Below, in pieces: positions 33,464-42,262 of a stretch of DNA of 64,000 bases. Origin of the DNA: Clostridia bacterium. Lineage in GTDB: Bacteria; Bacillota; Clostridia; Oscillospirales; Acutalibacteraceae. The stretch is taken from NCBI GenBank assembly GCA_017416345.1, contig JAFQCR010000014.1:1-64000 (forward strand), given 5' to 3'. Position numbers and translations under genes: made by a program. Position 1 is the stretch's first letter. Each line of letters begins with the position of its first letter. The notes beneath the pieces were generated by a model. That model saw nothing but the letters and a program-made list of their open reading frames with translations. It ran no database searches and was not told the DNA's origin.

Positions 33464-36400
33464 TTACTGATAATAGAACATATCCTGGCCGTCGATCTGA
33501 TAGATGTGAACATAGTCAACAATATACTTGTTGGAGGTGTTCCAATAATCGGCGGTAATGTCAGGTACCTGGTTGCCCGTACCGGGGTTGGCGACCGTCA
33601 TGGAAACGATAACGCTCAAGGTCTCATTGAATGCATCGTAATCGTTATCAGTTATCGAGCCGCTAAAGCGATCGCAATTGTGCAGGTCGTCGTAATTGTA
33701 CTCAAACTGAACAAAGCCGTCAACGGTGAATTTTGCTCCTGTAGGAGTCCAGAAGAAGCCAAAGGTGTGGAAACCGTCGTTAAAGCCTGCTTCCTTGCCC
33801 GAGTCGGCCTTTCTGTCAGAGGTGCCCGATACATTTTGGGTCGCATATTTTGCATATCCCATATTATCGGCCGCGGAGGTAGGCCACGAGTGCATATTGA
33901 AGTTGGTGTAACGGGCGTTTCCGAAGCTCTCGTTAACGTCGACCTCGCTGGAATAGAAGCCCGTACCCGTCTTGTTGTGATTTGTCCATGTTGCAGTCCA
34001 AAGTCCTGCACCGTGAGGAGTTACACAGCTTACCTCAAGGTAGCCGTAACGGTACTCCATCTTACCGTGGGTCTTTATCATACCGCCGTAGAACATCTTT
34101 TCCTCTTCATTGAAGTCGGCTTCAATAACAAGGTTGCCGTTTTCAATATAGGTGTGCTCATCCGAGCGTTTGCTTCTCCAACCGTCAAGAGCCGCGGTAA
34201 TATTGCTGCCTTCGATCTCGTTCCAAACCTCGGTGTTGATATCCTCACCGTCAAAATCCTCAACAAAGGTACCGCGGTAGTAGTCCTTTGTGGAGTAGGA
34301 GCTGATAGCTTCGGAATACTTTCCGCTTACAACGGTTCCTGCGGCAAAGGTAGTACCGTCGGCCGCCGCTTCAAGCTGTTTTGCAAGCTCGGATATTGCC
34401 ATGGCAAGACTTTGGGTGCTTCCGCCGTTTACATAGATGTTGCCGCTGCCAAAGCTGTAGGCGTAGTCATCGGTTGTAAACGAGCTTGTGTCTATCTTGT
34501 ATTTGTTATCCCTCGAATGACCCGTTACGTCACCGATAAATATGTTGGATTGGTTGTTGACTTCGGTCCAATCGCATTCCTTAACGATGTTGAACTCGCA
34601 GGAGGTGGCGGTGATGCCTTTTATGGTATCACGAAGCTTTTCGAGCTGCATCATTGCAAGGTAGGAGAAATTCTGCGAGGGGACAACGATATTGTGGGTA
34701 CGTCCGTTTGCATAGCCCAATGTCCAAGTGCCGATCTTGATAGTGGTCTTGGCATAGGTCTTTTCCGGAACTGTCTCCTTGATGATAAAGTCATCAAAAT
34801 ATACGGTTGCGGTGCAGGAGGCGGTGCCCAAAGAGTGACTTCCGTCCTGTGCAAGCAAAATAAGATATGCGTCGGGATAATCGGAAATACCCGTGCCCTT
34901 GTAGGTGAAGGTGTTGGATACCGTTACCCATTTACCCTCGGTATTGACAGTGCTTGACCATGTAGAGTTGGACTTTCCTCCGCTTATACCCACATTTTCC
35001 TTCTTACAGCCTCTTAACTGAAGTGAGACGCCCTTTTCGTTAAGATCTTCGGCATAGTATCGGAAAGAAACGGTATAGGTGTTACCAACGGTAAGTCGGT
35101 AAGGTATGGGTGAGGAGCCATATGATGACTCTGCCAAAGCAAAATGATGGTTACCGACCGAGCCGGCGAGATCGACCATCATTACGGTATTATCGGGGTC
35201 GGTAGGGTCGGCTGTGAGCTGTACACGGGTGTTTTTGCTGAAATTACTGTTAGGGTCTATCAGCGCCTTGTTTTCGAAGGTATTGATAGCCGCATCATAT
35301 TTTGCATAAAGCGTTGTGTTGCCGCACTGGATCTTTTTGTAGGGGACGTTGAGCTTTTCGTTATACCAGCCTATAAACTCAACTCCGTCGATGGGGTCGG
35401 CATCGGGGATGTCGTCACCGATGTTGAAATCGTTGTATATGGTAACCTCACCGTTTTGATTAAGCGTTACGTTTTTGGCTTCGGTGCGGATAACAATATC
35501 GCTGTCCCCGGGAAGCTCTATGATTCTGATATTGTCAAGGTACAGATCAAGCTCGGGAACCAGCACGGTGTTTGCGGTATCGGTATAGTGACTGTTCTGT
35601 GAGGTGATGATGAGGTGGGGGAGGTCGGCGACATCAGAGGATGCGGTCAGAAGCATAGCGGCACTTGCCCATTTGTTGACGGTCAGCATGGTCTGCGTGG
35701 ACAAAGCATCGGTCTTACTGCCTGAATAACCTATCTTATTTTCTGCCGCTCCGCGCACACCGACGCTCTGGTGCGTGACGGCGGGATTATTTGAAGAAAT
35801 ATAGTAATCATAGGTGATGACATATTTATTGCCGGCTGTAAGAGTATAACCGACGGTCGAGCCTTCGACAAGCGAGGGTGAAAAATGCGTGTTGTTGCCG
35901 TTGTTACCCAAAATACCCTTTAAGCAGATGTTATCGGCTCCTGTGGGATCGGCTGTACGGTACCAATTGAAGATGCTTTTCATCACCATACGGTTGGCGT
36001 ATCTGTAATTGGGGTCATACAAGCCGCCAAGCTCGAAGGATATCTCGGTCAAAGAGGTGTACTTTGCATAATATTCGTCAACGCCCTCGGTGACAACGGT
36101 GTACTTGGCGGTGAGGGTCTTGTCATACCATCCGTCAAAGGTATAAGATGCTTTGGTAACCTCGTCATAAATGGCATCGGGTGTGGGAAGTGTATCACCG
36201 ACCGCAAGCTCGGTATACTCAACTTTACCGTTGTTTATCAGCTTTATATCGGTATTGTTCTTGTAGACATCAACATCGGAGATCGTAAGGTTATCTACAT
36301 AGAGGTTATGTACAGCGTCGGATGCGGTAAACAAAAAGCGGATGTACAGATAGGGGTGATCGGTCACGTTGGTGACGGTAAAGGTGCAGAGCGTCCAATC

Positions 36401-38104
36401 GCCCGTATTTTTAAAGGTTCCGCTGTTGGGCACCAAGGATGACGGGTATTCTATTTTCTCTTTAGAACCCGAAAGGTAGATGCCCTCATCCGAAACGCCC
36501 CAGGTCTCAAGTCTGAATGCGGCGCTTGAGGGGTCGGTCTCGGCAAAGCGGTAATAGAAGGATACACGGTAGGTGTGATCCTTTTTAAACTCAAAGCCCT
36601 TTGTGTCGATACCGTCGCAAACGCTCGGGACGATACCTCTGATGTTGCCTGAAAGGGGAGTGTGCATAACCTTGCCCTCTCCGCCAAACGGATCATCCAC
36701 TTGGAAAATGTAGTTTCCGTTGTTGGGGTTGTAGATGGAGGCCGAATCAAAGGTGTATTTGGCGTAGCCGTCGTATACGCCGTACAAGGTGTCGTAGGTG
36801 TTGCTGACGGTGGTACGCTGTACTCCCTCCTCAGTAAACCAGCCTAAAAATCTGTGGCGAGCAGGTGCCTCCGAGTAAATATCGTCAAGCGCAGGCAAAG
36901 TATCACCGACGGTCAGCGAGCTTTGCTCGGTGATACCGTGAAGCGAAAGCTCAATACCGCCTATGCCGTTGCCTGCGTTGATATCCATTATGCGGTATCT
37001 TCCAAGCACCTCGTTATATGAGGTCTCGCCAAGGGCGTAATAGGTGTACTGTGAGCCGCTGCGCACGTACATAACTGTTGAAAAACGCTGAATATAGGTC
37101 GTGGTGCCGTTTTCCTTGGAAAGCCCCGTAAGTATCATCTGGTACGCTGTGGTATCGTCAAAAACCGAATATGCGATATCGTAGTTACCCTTAAGATAGC
37201 AAACGCCGGTCCGCACGTTGGCCGAAACGCCGTTTGATATATCATACCAATCGGCATCCTCAAGCGCAAAGGCGGAGGGAGTGACTATAAAGCCTATCTC
37301 ATCGGCATTTTCCTTAACGGTGTTGCTGATGATACCCTTAAAACGCAAGCCTGCGGAAAGGTAAGCTCCGTTGTTTTCAATAGCCGATCTCGGGGTCCTT
37401 AACGAAACTGCGGCGGTGAGTCTGTCAAGCTTGGGAACGGCATCCTCTCTGGGGTCGATCTCTACAAGCTGAATGTTGTCAAAATAAGCCGTGGCGTTCA
37501 TTACGCCGAACAAAAAATGTATTTCCTTGTTCCAAAAGTCCGCATAGTTTGCACCGTTTTTCAGAATAGCCGCCAAAAGCGATTCTCCCGAAGTATCAAG
37601 ATAAATACCGTAATGCTGCCATTCGGTCGACAGCGTAAAGTCGGCCGAGGTCTCGGCCTTGCCGTCGATATAATACTGCACATCCTCGTCCTGCTTGGCA
37701 TATCCCGTCAAAAAATGACGGCAGCTTCCGCTTGAGGTCTTTGTGCCTATCAAGGTCAGCAATTTGGCGCCGTCGGTATCGGACTTGGCGTCAAAATATA
37801 TGTAATATCTTCGGTCCTTGATGATGTCAAGATCGTCAAAGCAGACACGGGCGTTTTTACTGCTGACCGTTTTCAGCACATTGCCGTGTTCACCGTCGGC
37901 AACTATGGAAAGGTCGTCATAGGTGGCGTCTGCACCGATGTAAAGCTCCTGCACACTTTCGTTCTCAAAGGTGTGCAAAGCGCTTTCGTTGTAGCCTATG
38001 CCCTGGGCGTTCACCGTACGTGATGAAACGGTCAGACCTACCGACACAAGGCTGATCAAAATGCTCAAAATAAGAAGGATGCTTACAACTCGTTTTCGGA
38101 ACAT
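33464..38104 (-). CDS. Giant secreted GH16 protein without dockerin
   Basis: This 1546-residue secreted protein has a signal peptide (about 1-33) and a C-terminal GH16 domain, the fold of laminarinases, lichenases and related beta-glucanases. The catalytic motif is EVDVNE, with Glu1387 as nucleophile, Asp1389 and Glu1392 as acid/base. The N-terminal 370 residues form a jelly-roll-like module plus an unassigned beta domain that the two neighbouring paralogs lack. Then come three units, each a GWY-type InlB-like repeat plus a CBM-like module. A GH67-N-like domain (NIFIGDVTGHS, IYVNGGS) precedes GH16. It has its own promoter and lacks the dockerin of its two paralogs. Confidence 0.88.
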   Translation of the reverse strand: MFRKRVVSILLILSILISLVSVGLTVSSRTVNAQGIGYNESALHTFENESVQELYIGADATYDDLSIVADGEHGNVLKTVSSKNARVCFDDLDIIKDRRYYIYFDAKSDTDGAKLLTLIGTKTSSGSCRHFLTGYAKQDEDVQYYIDGKAETSADFTLSTEWQHYGIYLDTSGESLLAAILKNGANYADFWNKEIHFLFGVMNATAYFDNIQLVEIDPREDAVPKLDRLTAAVSLRTPRSAIENNGAYLSAGLRFKGIISNTVKENADEIGFIVTPSAFALEDADWYDISNGVSANVRTGVCYLKGNYDIAYSVFDDTTAYQMILTGLSKENGTTTYIQRFSTVMYVRSGSQYTYYALGETSYNEVLGRYRIMDINAGNGIGGIELSLHGITEQSSLTVGDTLPALDDIYSEAPARHRFLGWFTEEGVQRTTVSNTYDTLYGVYDGYAKYTFDSASIYNPNNGNYIFQVDDPFGGEGKVMHTPLSGNIRGIVPSVCDGIDTKGFEFKKDHTYRVSFYYRFAETDPSSAAFRLETWGVSDEGIYLSGSKEKIEYPSSLVPNSGTFKNTGDWTLCTFTVTNVTDHPYLYIRFLFTASDAVHNLYVDNLTISDVDVYKNNTDIKLINNGKVEYTELAVGDTLPTPDAIYDEVTKASYTFDGWYDKTLTAKYTVVTEGVDEYYAKYTSLTEISFELGGLYDPNYRYANRMVMKSIFNWYRTADPTGADNICLKGILGNNGNNTHFSPSLVEGSTVGYTLTAGNKYVITYDYYISSNNPAVTHQSVGVRGAAENKIGYSGSKTDALSTQTMLTVNKWASAAMLLTASSDVADLPHLIITSQNSHYTDTANTVLVPELDLYLDNIRIIELPGDSDIVIRTEAKNVTLNQNGEVTIYNDFNIGDDIPDADPIDGVEFIGWYNEKLNVPYKKIQCGNTTLYAKYDAAINTFENKALIDPNSNFSKNTRVQLTADPTDPDNTVMMVDLAGSVGNHHFALAESSYGSSPIPYRLTVGNTYTVSFRYYAEDLNEKGVSLQLRGCKKENVGISGGKSNSTWSSTVNTEGKWVTVSNTFTYKGTGISDYPDAYLILLAQDGSHSLGTASCTATVYFDDFIIKETVPEKTYAKTTIKIGTWTLGYANGRTHNIVVPSQNFSYLAMMQLEKLRDTIKGITATSCEFNIVKECDWTEVNNQSNIFIGDVTGHSRDNKYKIDTSSFTTDDYAYSFGSGNIYVNGGSTQSLAMAISELAKQLEAAADGTTFAAGTVVSGKYSEAISSYSTKDYYRGTFVEDFDGEDINTEVWNEIEGSNITAALDGWRSKRSDEHTYIENGNLVIEADFNEEEKMFYGGMIKTHGKMEYRYGYLEVSCVTPHGAGLWTATWTNHNKTGTGFYSSEVDVNESFGNARYTNFNMHSWPTSAADNMGYAKYATQNVSGTSDRKADSGKEAGFNDGFHTFGFFWTPTGAKFTVDGFVQFEYNYDDLHNCDRFSGSITDNDYDAFNETLSVIVSMTVANPGTGNQVPDITADYWNTSNKYIVDYVHIYQIDGQDMFYYQ

Positions 38105-38140
38105 ATTTTTCTCCTTTGGAAAGATATTACTGTACTTTTG

Positions 38141-38169
38141 ATTTTACCTTATTTTTTATGTAAAATCAA
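38141..38169 (-). promoter_or_regulatory. Promoter of the first GH16 gene
   Basis: On the minus strand, TTGATT (38169-38164) and TAAAAT (38146-38141) have a 17-base spacer, 37 bases before the ATG. Confidence 0.5.
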
Positions 38170-38233
38170 TGCTTTTTTGTATCAATATGCAGTTATACGG
38201 CAGTATATCGCATAACTTGAAACCAATATAAAA

Positions 38234-38265
38234 AAACAGAGCATTTCGGGTGAAATGCTCTGTTT
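38234..38265 (-). terminator. Terminator of the second GH16 gene
   Basis: AAACAGAGCATTTC (38234-38247) pairs with GAAATGCTCTGTTT (38252-38265), followed by T residues on the minus strand. Confidence 0.82.
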
Positions 38266-38276
38266 TGAAATTGATC

Positions 38277-41200
38277 TTACGACTGCGGAGGAGTAAAGTA
38301 GATCTCCTGACCGTCGATCTGATAAATGTGGATGTATTCGGCGATGAACTTGTTGGTGGTGTTCCAATATGATGCGCCGAGGATGGGATCCTTACCCCAA
38401 TTGGAGTTTGCAACCGTCATCGAGAAGATGAGAGAAAGCTTTTCGTTGAAGGCATCAACATCGTCGTTGTAGTAAGAGCTGGACTTGTTGATGTTATATT
38501 CAAACTGAACCTTACCGTCAACGGTGAATACATGTCTGTTCTCGGTCCACAGATATCCGAAGGTGTGGAAGCCGTCGCTAAGGCCTGCGGTCTTTCCCGA
38601 ATCAAAGTTTTTCTCCTCATAGCGGCCGTCCAGAGAGTAGTGAGTCTTGCCGAAGTTGGTGCCTGCACCGGTGGGCCAGGTGTGCATATTAAAGTTGGTA
38701 TAACGTGCATCACCGGAGCACTCGTTAATGTCTATCTCGCTGAAGTACATACCTTCTCCGCCGGTTGTGGGATTGGCCCACATGGCAGTCCAGATACCCT
38801 CGCCGTGAGGTGTGATACAGCTTACCTCGAGGTAACCGTAGCGGTACTCCATTCTGCCGTGGGTCTTAAGCATACCACCGTAGAAGAGCTGATTTTCCTT
38901 GGAGTAAGCGCCCTCAATGACCATCTTTCCGTTTTCAATATAGCAATGCTCGGGGGAACGGATGCTTGACCAGGTGTTATCCTCCATACTGTGGTAGACA
39001 CCGTTCTCGTCATAGAAGCCCCTGGCCTCAATGGCGCCGCCGTCAATTATATTCCAAAGGTCGGTGTTGATCTCGGTGCCGTCAAAGTCCTCCAAAAGGG
39101 TGGGACGGTAATAATTCTCGGTGGAGTAGGAGTCGATCTTTTCGGAATACTTGCCGTAGATCTTTCCGGTAAGGTTAGAGCCGTCGGCTGCAGCCTCGTA
39201 AGCTCTGCCGAATTCGGAAATACCCATAGCCAGAGCATAGGTGCTTCCGCCGTTGATGTAAACATCACCGTTGCCGTAGCTTATGACGTAATCGTCAGAG
39301 GTGAGGCTGCTCGAATTCACCTTGGCGGAGGAGTTATCCTTGGAATGTCCGGTGACATCACCGATAAAGATGTTGAACTGGTTATCGGCCTGCGTCCATT
39401 CGCTGTCACGTACGATCTTGAAGGTCGTAGCAGAAGAGGTGGAGTTTTTGAAAAGGGTCACCAGTTCTTCACACTGCATCATGGCAAGGTAAGAGAAGTT
39501 CTGCGAGGGTACAACGATGTAGTGGGGTCTGGGCTGGTAACCGATGGTCCATCCGCCGGCCTTTACAGCCTTCTTGGTGTAGGTCTTGGCACCCTCGACC
39601 TCCTTAATGACGATATCGTCAATATAAAGTGTTGCGGTGCACTTGGTGGAATCGGCGCTCTGTTGTGCCAGCATCAAAAGGAACTCATCCGAGTCTGCGG
39701 TCAATCCCGTACCGTTGTAGGTGAAGGTGACCGATGCACCGGTCCAGGATTTTTCGACATTGGCAGTATAACCGCCGAATGCGTTAGTCTTACCGCCAAC
39801 AGAACCGATATTGGCCTTATGGCAACCTCTGAACTGTATTCCGATGCTGCCGCCATTGAGGTTTTCGGCGTAATACTTAAAGTAGACTGTGTACTTATTG
39901 CCACGGGTGAGCTTGTAGCCTTCGGAGCTGTAGCCCGACTCGTTAAGCGCAAAGTGGATATTGTTGCCGTTGTCCTTGATATTATACTTCAAAACGGTAT
40001 TGGAGCTGTTGGTGGGATCCTTGGCAAGCTCGTATGCAGCCATACCGTTGGAGCCTATCTTACCGTTGGGATCGTAATAGCCACCGTCTTCAAAGTTGAT
40101 GACATTGCCGTCATACTTGGCGTAAAGAGTAACGTTGCGGTTGGGCACTACATTGTAAGGTGCGCTGAGCAGCTCGTTGTACCAGCCGACAAAGTTAGCA
40201 CCGTAATAACCCTTGGGCGTAGCAAGAGAGTTACCGATATAGGTCTCGGGCGACTTGGTGACAGCTCCGTTATCATTGTATTTCAACGAGTTAACAATGT
40301 ATTTTACGGTTATATTATCACTTGCAGAGTATTCGGTGATAATGATGTTGTCAAAGTACAGAGTGAGATTGGTGATCTGGGAGCTTCCCTGGGCAAGAAT
40401 TATGAGATAAGGCGAAGCGGTAACGGTGTCATCCGCCTCGAACATAACGCAGGTGCTGTCCCACCGGTTGGCAATGCTGAGGTCGCCCGAGGTGAGAGCT
40501 GAGGTCTTTTCTCCCGCAACGCCTATCTTGTCATATGAGGAGCCGCGAATTCCTATAGAGGTGTAGGGAACGGTATCGCTCTTAAGATAATAGTCAAATG
40601 CGATAACATACTTTTTGCCTGCTTCAAGCCGGAAGCCTTCGTCGGAGCCTTCAAACAGCGAAAGTGCAAAATGGGTGTTATTGGCATTACCGCTGATATT
40701 GGCTCTCATGCAGATGTTATCGGCTCCGGTCGGGTCGGGAACACGGTACCATGATGCAACGGAGGTCTTGTTGTGAACGCTGTAGCGGTTATGAGGGTCA
40801 TACATACCGCCGGTCTCAAAGGTGTACCTGGTGTATGTATCGTATACTGCATAATATTTGGTGACCGAAGAGACTGCCTTTGTATACTTGGTCGTAAGGG
40901 TCTGATCATACCAGCCCTTGAAGGCGTGTGTACGCTCGGTGATGGGATCGGTATAACTGCTGAGAGTGGGCAGGGTATCACCGACTTTATAGTTGCCGCT
41001 TTTTACGGTACCGCCGTCAATAAGCTTGATCGAACCGTCGTCCTCTGCGGTAATATCATGTATTACAAGGTCATCGAGATAGAGATTGTACGCCGCAGAG
41101 GTGCTGCCGCCGAGCAGACGGATATACAAATGCTTGTAATCTGAGGTGTTGGTTACGGTAAATTCGCAGGTGGCCCAATCGCTCTGCTTGGTCAAAGTTC

Positions 41201-42065
41201 CCTTGGTTGCGGAGAAGGTGGGGCTGAGTGCTTGCTTATAGCCGTTAAGATAGATTCCTTCAGGGTCGACCGCATAGACCGAAACGCTGCAGGATGCCGC
41301 AGAATTGTCAGCGGTGGCGTATCGGTAGCTGAAGGATATCTTATATGTGTGTCCCTTCTTGAAATCGAAGCCTTGGGCTAAAGAATTATCGTAAACAGAG
41401 GGAATAAGGCCACGGTAGTAGCCTTTGTAATAGGCGTCGTTTGCACCAAAGACCTTGGTAAAGAGCACCTTACCGTCACCGCCGAAGGGATCGTTTACGG
41501 CAGAAATAAGCTTGCGGTTGTTGGGGTCATAAAAGCCGCCGTTATCAAACTCGTAGGCGGTATAGCCGTCATACAAGGCGTAAAGCGTCGTGACATAATC
41601 GGGAACGGTCGTATATCGGGTGGTGAGGGTCTTGTCATACCAGCCGATAAACGGATAACGTATGAGATCCGACGAAAGATATGTATCAAGCGTCGGCAGA
41701 GCGTCTCCCGGCATGAGATCGTAGGTATTTACCTGACCGTTGTTAGTAAGGGTTATGGGAATACTTCCGTCAAACTCGGGAATGGGGAAGTCCTCCTCGC
41801 CGAAAATGGAGTTATACAAAAGATAAACGGCATCATCGCTGTTGACACTACCGTCTTCATTAATATCTCCGTTGCGCTTCAAGGAATACTCATCATCGCC
41901 GTAGATGGTGTTGTAGAGCAGATATATTGCGTCATCGGCATTTGCTCTGCCCGAACCATCCATATCACCGGCAATAAGAGTTGCTGCGCTGAAGGTAGAT
42001 GCGAACAGCACAAAAACCAAGAACAGCGCCGTTAAAGGGATGATTTTTGAAAATACTTTTTTCAA
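38277..42065 (-). CDS. Giant GH16 enzyme with N-terminal dockerin-like module
   Basis: The 1262-residue protein has a signal peptide (1-31), a type I dockerin-like pair of calcium loops at about 34-46 (DMDGSGRANADD) and 67-78 (DINEDGSVNSDD), each followed by YLLYN. Three units of InlB-like repeat (GWYDKTLTT and relatives) plus CBM-like jelly roll span about 103-780. A GH67-N-like domain and the GH16 domain follow, with Glu1110, Asp1112 and Glu1115 in EIDINE. It should cut a beta-1,3- or mixed-linkage glucan or a similar polysaccharide. The TTG start follows GGGAGG. A dockerin at the N-terminus is unusual. Confidence 0.88.
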   Translation of the reverse strand: MKKVFSKIIPLTALFLVFVLFASTFSAATLIAGDMDGSGRANADDAIYLLYNTIYGDDEYSLKRNGDINEDGSVNSDDAVYLLYNSIFGEEDFPIPEFDGSIPITLTNNGQVNTYDLMPGDALPTLDTYLSSDLIRYPFIGWYDKTLTTRYTTVPDYVTTLYALYDGYTAYEFDNGGFYDPNNRKLISAVNDPFGGDGKVLFTKVFGANDAYYKGYYRGLIPSVYDNSLAQGFDFKKGHTYKISFSYRYATADNSAASCSVSVYAVDPEGIYLNGYKQALSPTFSATKGTLTKQSDWATCEFTVTNTSDYKHLYIRLLGGSTSAAYNLYLDDLVIHDITAEDDGSIKLIDGGTVKSGNYKVGDTLPTLSSYTDPITERTHAFKGWYDQTLTTKYTKAVSSVTKYYAVYDTYTRYTFETGGMYDPHNRYSVHNKTSVASWYRVPDPTGADNICMRANISGNANNTHFALSLFEGSDEGFRLEAGKKYVIAFDYYLKSDTVPYTSIGIRGSSYDKIGVAGEKTSALTSGDLSIANRWDSTCVMFEADDTVTASPYLIILAQGSSQITNLTLYFDNIIITEYSASDNITVKYIVNSLKYNDNGAVTKSPETYIGNSLATPKGYYGANFVGWYNELLSAPYNVVPNRNVTLYAKYDGNVINFEDGGYYDPNGKIGSNGMAAYELAKDPTNSSNTVLKYNIKDNGNNIHFALNESGYSSEGYKLTRGNKYTVYFKYYAENLNGGSIGIQFRGCHKANIGSVGGKTNAFGGYTANVEKSWTGASVTFTYNGTGLTADSDEFLLMLAQQSADSTKCTATLYIDDIVIKEVEGAKTYTKKAVKAGGWTIGYQPRPHYIVVPSQNFSYLAMMQCEELVTLFKNSTSSATTFKIVRDSEWTQADNQFNIFIGDVTGHSKDNSSAKVNSSSLTSDDYVISYGNGDVYINGGSTYALAMGISEFGRAYEAAADGSNLTGKIYGKYSEKIDSYSTENYYRPTLLEDFDGTEINTDLWNIIDGGAIEARGFYDENGVYHSMEDNTWSSIRSPEHCYIENGKMVIEGAYSKENQLFYGGMLKTHGRMEYRYGYLEVSCITPHGEGIWTAMWANPTTGGEGMYFSEIDINECSGDARYTNFNMHTWPTGAGTNFGKTHYSLDGRYEEKNFDSGKTAGLSDGFHTFGYLWTENRHVFTVDGKVQFEYNINKSSSYYNDDVDAFNEKLSLIFSMTVANSNWGKDPILGASYWNTTNKFIAEYIHIYQIDGQEIYFTPPQS

Positions 42066-42105
42066 GATATGACCTCCCGAACAATAGAAAGCTAAAGATA
42101 CAACA

Positions 42106-42134
42106 ATTATAAACTAAAATCCACACAAAAACAA
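42106..42134 (-). promoter_or_regulatory. Promoter of the second GH16 gene
   Basis: On the minus strand, TTGTTT (42134-42129) and perfect TATAAT (42111-42106) are 17 bases apart, 41 bases before the TTG start. Confidence 0.65.
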
Positions 42135-42206
42135 GGTTTTTTTGTAAAACTTTTACAAAAAAGCCGAAACGACACGTAAAACGATATAGTTTCGGTTTTT
42201 ACAAAA

Positions 42207-42251
42207 AAACAAAGCATTCCGTAATGTTGAATGTTACGAAACGCTCTGTTT
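42207..42251 (-). terminator. Imperfect terminator of the third GH16 gene
   Basis: AAACAAAGCATTCCGTAA (42207-42224) pairs with TTACGAAACGCTCTGTTT (42234-42251) with three mismatches, followed by T residues on the minus strand. It resembles the terminator at 38234, which fits gene duplication. Confidence 0.65.
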
Positions 42252-42262
42252 AAAAGTGAATT

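Noticed and set aside
33461..34957. A 498-codon open frame on the plus strand opposite the first GH16 gene
   Set aside because: It is antisense to a well-supported GH16 domain, has low complexity of a reverse-frame shadow (Val, Gly, Ile rich) and no recognisable domain or ribosome site.
38991..40502. A 503-codon open frame on the plus strand opposite the second GH16 gene
   Set aside because: Same reason: the opposite strand carries clear domains with conserved motifs, and the frame follows the codon phase of that gene.
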